From assembly GCA_016794125.1 (NCBI GenBank), contig JAEUKT010000002.1, forward strand, positions 969,396 through 1,033,395: a DNA stretch of 64,000 nucleotides, in the 5' to 3' direction. The notes under the pieces were generated by a model. That model did no database searches. It had not been told where the DNA came from and was given only the letters and a program-made list of their open reading frames with translations. A program made the position numbers and the translations under genes. Of this stretch, positions 53,377-62,495 are shown piece after piece. The stretch comes from Alphaproteobacteria bacterium (lineage in GTDB: Bacteria > Pseudomonadota > Alphaproteobacteria > Micavibrionales > UBA2020). Every line of letters starts with the position of its first letter. The first letter of the stretch is position 1.

Positions 53377-53402
53377 CTTAAGCTTTGAGGCCTTTCCCAT
53401 AT
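53377..53402 (+). promoter_or_regulatory. Candidate heat-shock (RpoH) promoter of dnaK
   Basis: CTTAAG (53377-53382), a 12-base gap and TCCCATAT (53395-53402) approximate the sigma-32 pattern CTTGAA-N(11-16)-CCCCAT. It lies 24 bases before the dnaK start codon. The HrcA operator CIRCE (TTAGCACTC-N9-GAGTGCTAA) is not visible here. Confidence 0.4.
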
Positions 53403-53425
53403 ATTTGCCACTGAAAGGAAATAAA

Positions 53426-55399
53426 ATGAGCAAAATCATCGGCATCGACCTTGGCACGACCAACTCCTGCGTTGCAGTGATGGAGGGCGACAAGGCCAAG
53501 ATTATCGAAAACGCGGAAGGCGCGCGCACAACCCCTTCCATGATCGCCTTCACCAAAGACGGCGAACGTCTCGTCGGCCAGCCGGCAAAACGCCAAGCGG
53601 TCACGAACCCCGACAAAACCCTCTATGCCATCAAGCGCCTGATCGGCCGCCGCTTCAACGAGCCTGAAGTGAAGAAGATGCACGAAAAAGCCCCCTTCAA
53701 AATCATCGAAGGCGACGGCGGTGCTGCATGGGTCGAAATCGATGGCGAAAAATATGCGCCTTCGCAGATTTCCGCGATGGTGCTGCAAAAAATGAAGGAA
53801 ACGGCCGAAAACTACCTTGGCGAAAAAGTCACCAAGGCGGTCATCACCGTTCCTGCATACTTTAACGACAGCCAGCGCCAAGCCACCAAAGACGCGGGTC
53901 GCATTGCGGGCCTCGACGTGCTGCGCATCATCAACGAGCCCACGGCGGCTGCGCTCGCCTACGGCCTCGACAAGAAAAACTCCGGCACGATCGCGGTCTA
54001 TGACCTTGGCGGTGGCACGTTCGACGTTTCCGTGCTTGAAATCGGCGACGGCGTGTTCGAAGTGAAATCCACCAACGGCGACACCTTCCTTGGCGGTGAA
54101 GACTTCGACCTGCGCATCATCGACTTCCTCGCGGAAGAGTTCAAAAAAGAACACAATATCGACCTGCGCAAAGATAAACTCGCGCTGCAGCGCCTGAAAG
54201 AAGCCGCTGAAAAAGCGAAGATCGAGCTGTCGTCGTCCGTGCAGACCGAAATCAACCTGCCCTTCATCACGGCCGATGCGAACGGCCCGAAACACCTTGT
54301 CCTGACGATGAAACGCGCGAAGCTGGAAGAGCTGGTCGGCGACCTGCTGATGAAGACGCTCGAGCCCTGCAAGGCGGCGATCCGCGATGCGGGCGTGAAA
54401 GTTTCCGACATCGATGAGGTCGTCCTCGTCGGCGGTATGACGCGCATGCCCAAAGTGATCGAGATCGTGAAAGAGTTCTTCGGCAAGGAACCCCATCGCG
54501 GCGTCAACCCCGACGAAGTCGTGGCAGACGGCGCGGCGATTCAGGGTGGCGTCCTGGCCGGTGACGTGAAAGACGTCCTGCTGCTCGACGTGACTCCGCT
54601 GTCGCTCGGTATCGAGACGCTGGGCGGCGTGTTTACCCGCCTGATCGAGCGCAACACGACGATCCCGACGAAAAAATCGCAGACCTTCTCGACCGCGGAA
54701 GACGGCCAGAGCGCCGTGACTATCCGCGTGTTCCAAGGCGAGCGTGAAATGGCGGCGGACAACAAGATCCTCGGGCAGTTCGACCTCGTCGGCATCCCCA
54801 CCGCGCCACGCGGCGTGCCGCAAATCGAAGTCACGTTTGACATCGACGCGAACGGCATCGTGCAGGTTTCGGCAAAAGACAAGGCAACCGGCAAGGAGCA
54901 GCAGATCCGCATCCAGGCCTCGGGCGGCCTGTCGGATGCCGACATCAAGCGCATGGTGAAGGAAGCCGAAGAAAACGCATCCGAAGACAAAAACCGCAAG
55001 GAAGCGGCGGAGACGAAAAACCGCGCTGAATCCCTCGTCCACTCGGCGGAAAAAACGCTGAAGGAAGCGGGCGACAAGGCGCCGCAGGCGGAGCGCATGG
55101 CGGTTGAAAATGCCGTCGCGTCGCTCAAGGAAGTCATGGGCGGCGATGATCTCGCGACGATCCGCAAGAAAACGGAATCGCTGCAGGAAGCATCGATGAA
55201 ACTGGGCGAGCTGCTGTACAAAGAAGGCGGCGACCAAGGCCCCGGCCCCGATATGTCCGGCATGGGCGGCGGTTCCGGCCCGAACGAATTCGGCGGTGGC
55301 ACGGAACCCGGTGATGCCCGCGCGAAGGATAATTCCGACGTCGTCGATGCGGAATTCACCGAAGTCGATGAAAACGGCAAAAAGAAATCCGCAGGTTGA
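53426..55399 (+). CDS. dnaK: Chaperone protein DnaK (Hsp70)
   Basis: An ATP-dependent chaperone that binds exposed hydrophobic segments. The N-terminal [52 protein letters not shown] and [36 protein letters not shown] motifs, and the substrate-binding domain ([17 protein letters not shown]), are intact. The C-terminal helical lid ends in a Gly-rich linker and DAEFTEVDE tail. The ATG at 53426 (AAAGGAA upstream) gives 657 residues, slightly longer than the usual ~640. dnaJ follows after 80 bases that contain a perfect hairpin. Sequence is canonical and identification is certain. Confidence 0.98.
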   Translation: MSKIIGIDLGTTNSCVAVMEGDKAKIIENAEGARTTPSMIAFTKDGERLVGQPAKRQAVTNPDKTLYAIKRLIGRRFNEPEVKKMHEKAPFKIIEGDGGAAWVEIDGEKYAPSQISAMVLQKMKETAENYLGEKVTKAVITVPAYFNDSQRQATKDAGRIAGLDVLRIINEPTAAALAYGLDKKNSGTIAVYDLGGGTFDVSVLEIGDGVFEVKSTNGDTFLGGEDFDLRIIDFLAEEFKKEHNIDLRKDKLALQRLKEAAEKAKIELSSSVQTEINLPFITADANGPKHLVLTMKRAKLEELVGDLLMKTLEPCKAAIRDAGVKVSDIDEVVLVGGMTRMPKVIEIVKEFFGKEPHRGVNPDEVVADGAAIQGGVLAGDVKDVLLLDVTPLSLGIETLGGVFTRLIERNTTIPTKKSQTFSTAEDGQSAVTIRVFQGEREMAADNKILGQFDLVGIPTAPRGVPQIEVTFDIDANGIVQVSAKDKATGKEQQIRIQASGGLSDADIKRMVKEAEENASEDKNRKEAAETKNRAESLVHSAEKTLKEAGDKAPQAERMAVENAVASLKEVMGGDDLATIRKKTESLQEASMKLGELLYKEGGDQGPGPDMSGMGGGSGPNEFGGGTEPGDARAKDNSDVVDAEFTEVDENGKKKSAG

Positions 55400-55429
55400 T
55401 TTTTGCGGATCATCTCCGAAAGCATACAA

Positions 55430-55457
55430 GGGAAGGCGGTTCGAAAACCGCCTTCCC
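55430..55457 (+). other. Perfect 12-base hairpin between dnaK and dnaJ
   Basis: GGGAAGGCGGTT (55430-55441), loop CGAA, AACCGCCTTCCC (55446-55457). No T-run follows. It may be an mRNA-processing or stabilising hairpin setting the dnaK:dnaJ ratio; inference. Confidence 0.7.
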
Positions 55458-55479
55458 GCTTCGGTACAGGGCATGAATA

Positions 55480-56646
55480 ATGGCGAAAAAAGATTATTAC
55501 CAGCTTCTGAACGTGGATAAAAAAGCCAGCGCGGACGAGCTTAAAAAGGCTTACCGCAAGCTTGCCATGCAATATCACCCCGACAAGAATCCGGGCAACA
55601 AGGAAGCGGAAGCGAAATTCAAGGAAATCAGCGAAGCCTATGGTGTCCTGTCGGACGACCAGAAACGCGCGGCCTATGACCGGTTCGGCCATGGCGCGTT
55701 CGAGGGCGGCATGGGCGGCGGCGGTCGCGGTGCGGGCGCAGGCGGCATGGGCGGCTTCGGCGGCGCGGGTTTCTCCGACATCTTCGAAGAAATGTTCGGC
55801 GACTTCATGGGGCAGCAGGCGGGCGGCCGCCGTGCGGGCGGCGGTGAATCCGCACGTCGCGGCGCAGACCTCAGCCATGAATTCGAAGTGACGCTGGAAG
55901 AGGCGTTTGCCGGCAAGGAAGCCAAGGTCAAAACCGCGAGCTACAACGCCTGCGGCGGCTGCAACGGCTCGGGCGCCGAAAAAGGCACGAAACCCGAAGT
56001 CTGCGACACCTGTCGCGGCACAGGCCGCATTCGCGCGCAGCAGGGCTTTTTCACGGTCGAACGCACCTGCCCCGGTTGCGGCGGCCAAGGCCAGACGATC
56101 AAGACTCCCTGCCATATCTGCGGCGGATCAGGCCGCAACCGTCAGGAAAAGACGCTGCAGGTTTCTATCCCTGCGGGCATCGAAGACGGCACAAGAATCC
56201 GCCTTGCCGGCGAGGGCGAAGCGGGTGTTCGCGGCGGGCCTGCGGGTGATTTGTATGTGTTTCTGTCCATTCGCCCGCACCGTTTCTTCCAGCGCGAGGC
56301 ATCGAACCTTTTCTGCCGTGTGCCTGTGCCGATGACCACCGTGGCGCTGGGTGGCACGATCGAGGTGCCGACCATTGACGGTAAACGCATGAAAGTGACC
56401 ATCCCCGCCGGTACGCAAACCGGCCAGCAGTTCCGGCTGAAGGGAAAGGGCATGACGATCCTGCGTTCCCCCGTGCGCGGCGACATGTTCGTCGAAGTGC
56501 TGGTGGAAACGCCGGTCAACCTGACCAAGAAGCAAAAAGAACTGCTCCAGCAATTCGCCGGCGACGCGCCCGACGACAAGATCAACCCGCAATCATCCAG
56601 CTTCTTCGCCAAGGTCAAAGACCTTTGGGAAGACCTGAAAGATTAA
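55480..56646 (+). CDS. dnaJ: Chaperone protein DnaJ (Hsp40, class A)
   Basis: The J-domain co-chaperone that stimulates DnaK ATPase. The J-domain with HPD in YHPDKNPGN (~31-39) is followed by a Gly/Phe-rich linker. Four CXXCXGXG zinc motifs follow at about 159-222: [27 protein letters not shown] and CHICGGSGR. The two beta-sandwich substrate domains and the dimerisation helix complete the 388 residues. grpE follows 13 bases later. Confidence 0.98.
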   Translation: MAKKDYYQLLNVDKKASADELKKAYRKLAMQYHPDKNPGNKEAEAKFKEISEAYGVLSDDQKRAAYDRFGHGAFEGGMGGGGRGAGAGGMGGFGGAGFSDIFEEMFGDFMGQQAGGRRAGGGESARRGADLSHEFEVTLEEAFAGKEAKVKTASYNACGGCNGSGAEKGTKPEVCDTCRGTGRIRAQQGFFTVERTCPGCGGQGQTIKTPCHICGGSGRNRQEKTLQVSIPAGIEDGTRIRLAGEGEAGVRGGPAGDLYVFLSIRPHRFFQREASNLFCRVPVPMTTVALGGTIEVPTIDGKRMKVTIPAGTQTGQQFRLKGKGMTILRSPVRGDMFVEVLVETPVNLTKKQKELLQQFAGDAPDDKINPQSSSFFAKVKDLWEDLKD

Positions 56647-56659
56647 GAAGGATCACGCC

Positions 56660-57262
56660 ATGACGAACGCAAACCCCGCTGAAAACGACGGCATTCCCGA
56701 AGACCTCGACCCCTCGCTGGAAGTGGTGTCGGGTGACGATGCACTGTCGGCCGCGCAGGCGAAAATCGCCGAACTGGAAAAAAAAGTGGCCGAGATCAAG
56801 GATCAGGCATTGCGCGCGCTGGCCGAGGCGGAGAATACACGCAAGCGCTCGGAGCGTGACCGCCAGGACACCGCGAAATTCGCCAACGCATCTTTCGCGC
56901 GCGACCTGCTGGGCGTGGCCGACAATCTGCGCCGCGCGCTTTCGGCGATTACCCCGGAGTCACGCGAGGCAAATCCCGAGTTGAAAAACATCTATACCGG
57001 CGTGGAAATGACCGAGCGCGAGCTGCTGAACATGTTCGAGCGCAACAATATCCGCAAGGTCGAGCCGATGGGACAGAAATTTGACCCCAACCTGCATGAA
57101 GTGCTGTTCGAGGCCGAAGTGCCGGGCGCCGCGCCCGGCGTGGTCGTGCAGGTGATAGAACCCGGCTACACCCTGCACGAACGCCTGCTGCGCCCCGCCC
57201 GTGTGGGTGTCGCCAAGGGAACAGAAACCGGCTCCGGCAGCAACGTCGATCAGGAAGTTTAA
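56660..57262 (+). CDS. grpE: Nucleotide exchange factor GrpE (canonical)
   Basis: Releases ADP from DnaK. A 200-residue GrpE of standard plan: acidic N-terminus, long coiled-coil dimer helix (~30-95: KIAELEKKVAEIKDQALRALAEAENTRKRSERD), the four-helix core (NIYTGVEMTERELLNMFERNNIRKVEPMGQKFDPNLHEVL) and the C-terminal beta-domain (VVVQVIEPGYTLHERLLRPARVGVAKG). It belongs to the dnaK-dnaJ-grpE-Sel1 run. A second, longer GrpE-like gene lies 1.3 kb downstream on the opposite strand. Confidence 0.95.
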   Translation: MTNANPAENDGIPEDLDPSLEVVSGDDALSAAQAKIAELEKKVAEIKDQALRALAEAENTRKRSERDRQDTAKFANASFARDLLGVADNLRRALSAITPESREANPELKNIYTGVEMTERELLNMFERNNIRKVEPMGQKFDPNLHEVLFEAEVPGAAPGVVVQVIEPGYTLHERLLRPARVGVAKGTETGSGSNVDQEV

Positions 57263-57268
57263 TTCCGC

Positions 57269-58456
57269 ATGGCGCGCCCGCCCCGCCTTCGCCGTATTTT
57301 CACATCGACCGACGAATTGATGGTCGCGGCGCATGAAGGCGACCCGCAGGCGCAGAACGAGCTGGCGACGGCGTACGCGACTGGTAACGGCATCAAGAAA
57401 AACCGGCTGGAGGCGCTGAAGCTCTGGCAGCAGGCGGCCGAAGGCGGCGACCCCGTGGCGATGGAGCGCGTCGCAGAGGTGTTCCGCACCGGCGAAGTGC
57501 TGCTGGAAAAAGTCACCCCCATCGACCTCACCCGCGCGATTACCTGGTACAAAAAAGCCGTGAAGGCCGGCAACCACGACGCTTTGTTCGGCCTTGCGCG
57601 GGTCTATCAGCAGCAGCAGGAATTCCGCCTTGCGCTGGAGACGTTCAGGGAATCCGCCTATACCTACGGCAAGCGCGAAGCACTGCGCGAATACGGGCTG
57701 TGCCTTTATCACGGCAACGGTTGCACGCCCAATATCGAGGAAGGCCGCAAATTGCTGGCCGATGCCGCGTTGATGGATGCCGATTACAGCGAAAACGGTG
57801 CGAAATATCTTGAACAGAATTATGGCGTGCGCGTGCCAATGCCAAAGGATGATGCCGAACGCGCGGCGCGCGGGGATGCGCTCGATCGTTTCCAGTTCGG
57901 CTGCCTGATGAAGCGCGCCGATGCGGGGGATGTGGATGCCCAGGTTGAATTGGCGCACAAATATATCTTCGGCGGCAAGCGCGTCGAGATGAACCGTGAC
58001 AAATCGTATTTCTGGTTCGGCCGCGCAGCCGAAGCAGGCGATGCCGAAGCGCAATACGAGATGGGCCGTGCCGCCGAAGCCGGCAGCATGGGCCGGCCGC
58101 GCGATTTATACGAAGCCTTCGGCTGGTTCAAGAAATCCGCCGATCAGGGGTTTCGCGAAGGCCTGCGCGAGGCCGGGCGCTGTCTTTATATGGGCGAGGG
58201 GACTGCGCAGGATTTCAAGGCAGCCGTACCGTATTTCGAACGCGCGGTAAAGCAGCACGACACGGAAGCGATGGTATTCCTCGGCAAGATGCTGCAAGAC
58301 GGGAACGGCATTCCCAAAGACGAAGCGCGCGGACGGGCGTTGATCGACCGCGCCATGAATGAAGACAAAAAAGGTATCGGCCTTGCGCGCATCCGCCTGA
58401 TGACGCTCGAGGGTGTCGAGGAACCTCCGCCGAAAACGAAGCCGAAAAAGAAATAG
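57269..58456 (+). CDS. Sel1-like repeat protein
   Basis: A 395-residue soluble protein with about eight Sel1-like (TPR-type) repeats through nearly its whole length, for example GDPQAQNELATAYATGNGIKKNRLEALKLWQQAAE and AVPYFERAVKQHDTEAMVFLGKMLQDGNGIPKDEARGRALI. The central stretch also shows the G-DAEAQYEMGRAAEAG form. There is no signal peptide; the N-terminus is Arg/Pro-rich (ARPPRLRRIFTS) and the C-tail is Pro/Lys-rich. It starts six bases after the grpE stop, so it is the fourth gene of the dnaK operon. A link to chaperone function is suggested only by position. A bidirectional terminator follows. Confidence 0.82.
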   Translation: MARPPRLRRIFTSTDELMVAAHEGDPQAQNELATAYATGNGIKKNRLEALKLWQQAAEGGDPVAMERVAEVFRTGEVLLEKVTPIDLTRAITWYKKAVKAGNHDALFGLARVYQQQQEFRLALETFRESAYTYGKREALREYGLCLYHGNGCTPNIEEGRKLLADAALMDADYSENGAKYLEQNYGVRVPMPKDDAERAARGDALDRFQFGCLMKRADAGDVDAQVELAHKYIFGGKRVEMNRDKSYFWFGRAAEAGDAEAQYEMGRAAEAGSMGRPRDLYEAFGWFKKSADQGFREGLREAGRCLYMGEGTAQDFKAAVPYFERAVKQHDTEAMVFLGKMLQDGNGIPKDEARGRALIDRAMNEDKKGIGLARIRLMTLEGVEEPPPKTKPKKK

Positions 58457-58466
58457 CAGATAAAAA

Positions 58467-58497
58467 AATAAGGGGCATCTGCCCCTTATTTTTTTAT
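58467..58497. terminator. Bidirectional terminator between the Sel1 and tandem-GrpE genes
   Basis: AATAAGGGGCA (58467-58477) and TGCCCCTTATT (58480-58490) form an 11-base stem with a two-base gap. Runs of T on one side and A on the other allow termination in both directions. Confidence 0.85.
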
Positions 58498-58515
58498 CTG
58501 AAACCTTCTCGTGGT

Positions 58516-59628
58516 TTACATTTCAGGCGGCGTGACGACGACCTTGGCGTTGCGGACGATGCGGCTGTTGAGCTCGTAGCCCTTCAGCGGCACGGCAACA
58601 ACTGTTTCGGGTTCGACGCCCGGCACGACCTGCGTCGTGAGCGCTTCGTGCCTTTCGGCATCGAAGGGCTGGTTGAGCGGGTTGATCTGGGTGATGCCGT
58701 ATTTGTTGAACACAGCGCGTACGCCGTCCAGTGTCGTATCGACGACCTTGGCGAGGAATTCGAAATTGGGGTCGGCGGCGCGGCTCTTCTTGTCCATCAT
58801 CTGCTGGCCAAGCTCCAGCGTGTCGATAACGGGCATCAACTCCTTGAGAGTCTTTTCGACGGCGAACTGTTTGTCGTCTTCGCGTTTTGCTTCGCTGCGC
58901 GCCAGCAGGTTTTTGCTTTCCTCGAGGCGTCTGGACAGGATCAGGTTATCGCCCTGCGCGCGCTGCACGGTCGAAGACAGGCTGACGACCTGCGCGTTCA
59001 GCGCGTCGCGCTCCGCCTTCAGGCTTTCAAGCGTTTCGCTGCCGGCGTCTGCGGCAGGCGCTGCGGGTTTGTCTTCGTTTTTGGCGGCTTCCGCGGAAGT
59101 TGCGGCAGTTTTGGCGGCTTCCGCAGCGGGCGCGGCGGGTGCTGCATCATCGCCCGGCTTCACGCCGTATTTGTTGAACACGTTGGTCAGTTGCGACAGT
59201 GTGCTTTCGACACCCTTGGTCAGCTTGTCGAGTTTCGGGTTTGCCGCACGCTCGTTCGCGTCGATTTCGGCAAGGCCTGCCTGCATGGCGGTTGCGGTGG
59301 GCAGCAGGTCGCGGAGCAAGGCGATGCCGGCAGCCTTCTTGTCGGCACTGGCAAGGCTGTCGATATCGGCGAGTGCAGCTTTCGCTTCCTCGGTGCGTTG
59401 CATCAGCGATTTGTTGTCGTCGCGGGTGCGGCTGATCGCGCCTTGCAGTCGTTCTACCTTGGCTTTCAACTCGTCGCGTTCTTCGCGCACATCGTCGATA
59501 GTCTCGACGTAATCGTCATCGCCCAGGTCGCCGAACAGGTCCGCCATGCGTTTGTCATGCGCGTCATCCTCTGCCGTACGCGGGCGGGGTTCATCGGAAG
59601 GATTGCCGGGATTCTGTTCGTCGGACAT
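58516..59628 (-). CDS. Protein with two GrpE-like units in tandem
   Basis: A 370-residue protein containing two GrpE-type units. The first (~45-158) is a coiled coil plus core ending QLTNVFNKYGVKPG, without a beta-domain. A disordered Ala/Pro/Glu linker (~160-197) follows. The second (~199-370) repeats the coiled coil and core (GVRAVFNKYGITQI) and adds the C-terminal beta-domain (NPLNQPFDAERHEALTTQVVPGVEPETVVAVPLKGYELNSRIVRNAKV). Normal GrpE is about 200 residues and dimerises through the long helix; a fused tandem could mimic a dimer, with only one wing that contacts the DnaK ATPase domain. The ATG at 59628 (GGAG upstream) is preferred to in-frame ATGs at 59658 and 59703. It lies downstream of hrcA on the same strand. 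Confidence 0.8.
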   Translation of the reverse strand: MSDEQNPGNPSDEPRPRTAEDDAHDKRMADLFGDLGDDDYVETIDDVREERDELKAKVERLQGAISRTRDDNKSLMQRTEEAKAALADIDSLASADKKAAGIALLRDLLPTATAMQAGLAEIDANERAANPKLDKLTKGVESTLSQLTNVFNKYGVKPGDDAAPAAPAAEAAKTAATSAEAAKNEDKPAAPAADAGSETLESLKAERDALNAQVVSLSSTVQRAQGDNLILSRRLEESKNLLARSEAKREDDKQFAVEKTLKELMPVIDTLELGQQMMDKKSRAADPNFEFLAKVVDTTLDGVRAVFNKYGITQINPLNQPFDAERHEALTTQVVPGVEPETVVAVPLKGYELNSRIVRNAKVVVTPPEM

Positions 59629-59769
59629 GCTTTGCGACTCCGTATTTATGATTTTCATATTCCTAAAGGATTGGGGGCTTGAAGTCAACCCTGCTTTTTT
59701 CATATTGTTTTCATAAGTTTGGGGGTGAAATTCCTGATATCCAATAGGAATTCCGGCTTTTGAACGGTA

Positions 59770-60807
59770 TCAGCCGATGATTTTGCTGATGATCTGCGAC
59801 GTATAGTTAACAACAGGGATCAGCCGCCCGTAATTCAGGCGGGTCGGGCCCAGCACGCCGATCGCGCCCACAACGCGGGAATCCTGATTTTTATAGGGGG
59901 CGATGATCAGGGAACAGCCGGAATGGCTGAACAGCTTGTTCTCCGCCCCGATATAGATTTTAACGCCTTCGCCGGTGCCGGTGGCCTGCAGCAGTTTCAG
60001 CATGGTCTCCTTCGTTTCCAGCGCGTCGAACAGCAGCCGGATACGCTCCAGGTCTTCAAGTGCGGTCACATCGTCCAGCAGGTTCGACTGCCCCTTGATG
60101 AAAAGATGCCCGCCTGCGTCGTCCGGTGCAAAGCTGGCAAGGCCGGAGGCGACAACCTTGGCGGTCAGCGCATCCAGCTGTGTGCGGTCATTGGCCAGTT
60201 CCGCCGCAACGAATTCCGACGCCTGCGCCAATGTTTTATCGGCGATGCGGGAATTGAGGTAATTGGCGGCGCGGGTCAGCGATGATGCGCCCACGTCCTC
60301 CGGCACCGTCAGTAGCCGGTTTTCGACGATGCCCGAGCTTGTCACCAGAACAGCCAGCGCGCGCCCGGCTGCCAGATGCACGAATTCCACCTGTTTGATC
60401 GGGTCTTCGGATTTGGGCGCGAAAACAAGCCCGGCGCAGGACGACAGGCCCGACAGGAAACTGCTGGTCTGTTCCAGCACATCCGTCAGCGAATGGTTCT
60501 TGGCGAGGTTTATTTTCTGCTCGATCTGCTGTTGTTCGCCGGCTGTCAGGCTGTTCAGTTCCAGCAAACCCTCCACAAACACGGTAAGACCCGTATCGGT
60601 CGGCAGACGTCCGGCGGATGTGTGGGGAGCGTAGAGGAGTCCCAAGTCTTCCAGCTCCGCCATCGCCGACCGGATCGTGGCAGGGGAGAGTTTCATGCCC
60701 AGTTTCTGGGAAATTGCCATCGACCCGACAGGCTCGCCCGTCTCGACATAGGCATCGACGACGAGTTTTAAGATCTGCCTTGTGCGATCGTTCAGTTCCT
60801 TGATCAT
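59770..60807 (-). CDS. hrcA: Heat-inducible transcription repressor HrcA
   Basis: A 345-residue HrcA. It has an N-terminal winged-helix DNA-binding domain (NDRTRQILKLVVDAYVETGEPVGSMAISQKLGMKLSPATIRSAMAELEDLGLL), then the HTSAGRLPTDTGLTVFV motif and a dimerisation region. HrcA normally binds CIRCE upstream of groESL or hrcA/dnaK. No CIRCE is visible upstream of hrcA or dnaK here, so the target is probably elsewhere (for example groESL). It is followed after 141 bases by the tandem-GrpE gene, the position where grpE normally sits. Confidence 0.95.
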   Translation of the reverse strand: MIKELNDRTRQILKLVVDAYVETGEPVGSMAISQKLGMKLSPATIRSAMAELEDLGLLYAPHTSAGRLPTDTGLTVFVEGLLELNSLTAGEQQQIEQKINLAKNHSLTDVLEQTSSFLSGLSSCAGLVFAPKSEDPIKQVEFVHLAAGRALAVLVTSSGIVENRLLTVPEDVGASSLTRAANYLNSRIADKTLAQASEFVAAELANDRTQLDALTAKVVASGLASFAPDDAGGHLFIKGQSNLLDDVTALEDLERIRLLFDALETKETMLKLLQATGTGEGVKIYIGAENKLFSHSGCSLIIAPYKNQDSRVVGAIGVLGPTRLNYGRLIPVVNYTSQIISKIIG

Positions 60808-60866
60808 GCTTGTAATATAGGTGGCGGGATGTTAAAAAATCAATAAATTCAAAGCCTCAGAAAATA

Positions 60867-60894
60867 TTGACATAACTACAAAAATGCTTATAGT
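60867..60894 (+). promoter_or_regulatory. Sigma-70 promoter for the J-domain gene
   Basis: TTGACA (60867-60872), a 16-base spacer, TATAGT (60889-60894), 60 bases before the ATG at 60954. It lies in the divergent region with hrcA. Confidence 0.6.
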
Positions 60895-60953
60895 CTGATT
60901 CACTCGAAAACAGCAGAGTCGCTCCTTTCAACCTTTTTTGAACAGCGCATCAC

Positions 60954-61661
60954 ATGGCCGAAAAAGAAGATTATTATCAGGTATTGGGCGTCGCAAAGGA
61001 TGCGACCGCGGAGCAGATCAAGGCCGCCCATAAATCCATCATGCTGAAAAACCATCCGGATATGGTGAAGAACCGCAAATATCCGGATGATGCCGCCAAG
61101 CAAAAGGCGCTGGCCGAAGCCGACCTGAAATTCAAGGCCGCCAACGAAGCTGAATCTGTCCTTTCCGATCCTTCAAAACGCGCCACCTATGATAAATACG
61201 GCCATAAGGGTATCGAGAACCTGAACGCCGGCAAAAGCGGCGCGTCTGGCCAGAGCTATGAACAAGTCGCCGGCCCGGTCGTGCGCAAATCCTATTCCGA
61301 GGAAGACACCCTCAGCTTCTTTGAAAAGCGCGCCGAGCGCAGCAAAGCCGAAGAAGGCACGCCCGGTGACGGCCTGACCTCCGAACAGCGCCGCGAAAGG
61401 GCGCGCCAGGAACGTCTTGCGAAACGCGGCGGCGGCAACAGCAGCGCCACCCCTGCCACGAGCGTGCCCGCGCCCGGTTCCGCCATCAACGTGTTTCATG
61501 ATGTCGCCGCGAAAGTCAGCGATGTTGTCGATAAACTGAAAACCGGCGATGTTGCCGTTCCGCTGGCGGATCTTGAAGATTTCCGCAAGAGCCTTACCAA
61601 GCTCGAAGGCGTGATCGACCAGCAGATCGCACGCGCAAAACGCGGCGGCCCCCGCCCTTAA
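60954..61661 (+). CDS. J-domain protein (non-canonical DnaJ)
   Basis: A 235-residue protein with an N-terminal J-domain (~5-85) carrying HPD in KNHPDMVKN, embedded in an unusual variant of the family. The YYQVLGVAKDATAEQIKAAHK start and DPSKRATYDKYGHKG end are typical; the helix after the HPD is lengthened by KNRKYPDDAAKQKALAE. There is no Gly/Phe domain and no zinc motifs. The rest is a charged, disordered region and a C-terminal helical segment (~180-228: FHDVAAKVSDVVDKLKTGDVAVPLADLEDFRKSLTKLEGVI). It is a class C J-protein of unknown client. It lies between hrcA and rph, which are otherwise often adjacent. Confidence 0.82.
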   Translation: MAEKEDYYQVLGVAKDATAEQIKAAHKSIMLKNHPDMVKNRKYPDDAAKQKALAEADLKFKAANEAESVLSDPSKRATYDKYGHKGIENLNAGKSGASGQSYEQVAGPVVRKSYSEEDTLSFFEKRAERSKAEEGTPGDGLTSEQRRERARQERLAKRGGGNSSATPATSVPAPGSAINVFHDVAAKVSDVVDKLKTGDVAVPLADLEDFRKSLTKLEGVIDQQIARAKRGGPRP

Positions 61662-61687
61662 TCCACACATAGACAGGACCTGAACTC

Positions 61688-62404
61688 ATGCGCCCCTCCG
61701 GACGTGCGGCTGACCAGCTGCGCAATATCATTCTTGAACCCGGATTTTCAAAGCATGCGGAAGGTTCCTGCATGGCGCGTTTCGGCGACACGCATGTGCT
61801 TTGCACCGCTTCGGTCGAAGACCGCGTCGCGTCGTGGCTGAAGGGCAAAGGCAAGGGCTGGGTCACCGCCGAATACGGCATGCTGCCGCGATCGACCGGC
61901 AGCCGCACAGACCGCGAAGCCGCGCGCGGCAAACAATCGGGCCGCACGCAGGAAATCCAGCGCCTGATCGGCCGCGCGCTGCGCGCTGTCGTGAAACTGG
62001 AAGCCATGCCGGAATTGCAGATCGTGATCGATTGCGATGTGATTCAGGCCGATGGCGGCACGCGTACGGCGGCCATCACCGGTTCCTACGTCGCGCTCCA
62101 GCAGGCTTGCGCGCATCTGCAAAAAATCGGCGCGGTGAAGGAAAACCCAATTATTGATTCCGTGGCCGCCGTTTCCTGCGGCCTTTATAAAGGCGAAGCG
62201 GTGCTGGATCTCGATTACATCGAGGATTCCGGCGCTGAAGCTGACGCCAATTTCGTCATGACCGGCAGCGGCGGACTGGTCGAAGTGCAGGGCACGGCCG
62301 AACACCGCGCCTTCACCGAGGAACAATTCCTCAGCCTGATGGGTTTGGCGCGCAAAGGAATTGCCGAGTTGATTTCCCACCAGAAAAATGCTTTAAACAA
62401 ATAA
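61688..62404 (+). CDS. rph: Ribonuclease PH
   Basis: A 3'-5' phosphorolytic exoribonuclease that trims tRNA 3' ends. It begins with [19 protein letters not shown] and contains [15 protein letters not shown], the [16 protein letters not shown] motif, [18 protein letters not shown] and [23 protein letters not shown], all standard. Length 238 is normal. It follows the J-domain gene by 26 bases, possibly in one transcript. Confidence 0.97.
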   Translation: MRPSGRAADQLRNIILEPGFSKHAEGSCMARFGDTHVLCTASVEDRVASWLKGKGKGWVTAEYGMLPRSTGSRTDREAARGKQSGRTQEIQRLIGRALRAVVKLEAMPELQIVIDCDVIQADGGTRTAAITGSYVALQQACAHLQKIGAVKENPIIDSVAAVSCGLYKGEAVLDLDYIEDSGAEADANFVMTGSGGLVEVQGTAEHRAFTEEQFLSLMGLARKGIAELISHQKNALNK

Positions 62405-62495
62405 ATCAGTAATTTAGGGCAGTGTGTAGAATTTGGCATAATACGCGGAAACGCGTAGGATGTCTTGCGATTCCAACCTTTTGGAGGACATTGCC

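Noticed and set aside
53162..53425. CIRCE operator upstream of dnaK
   Set aside because: I could not find TTAGCACTC or GAGTGCTAA halves in this stretch.
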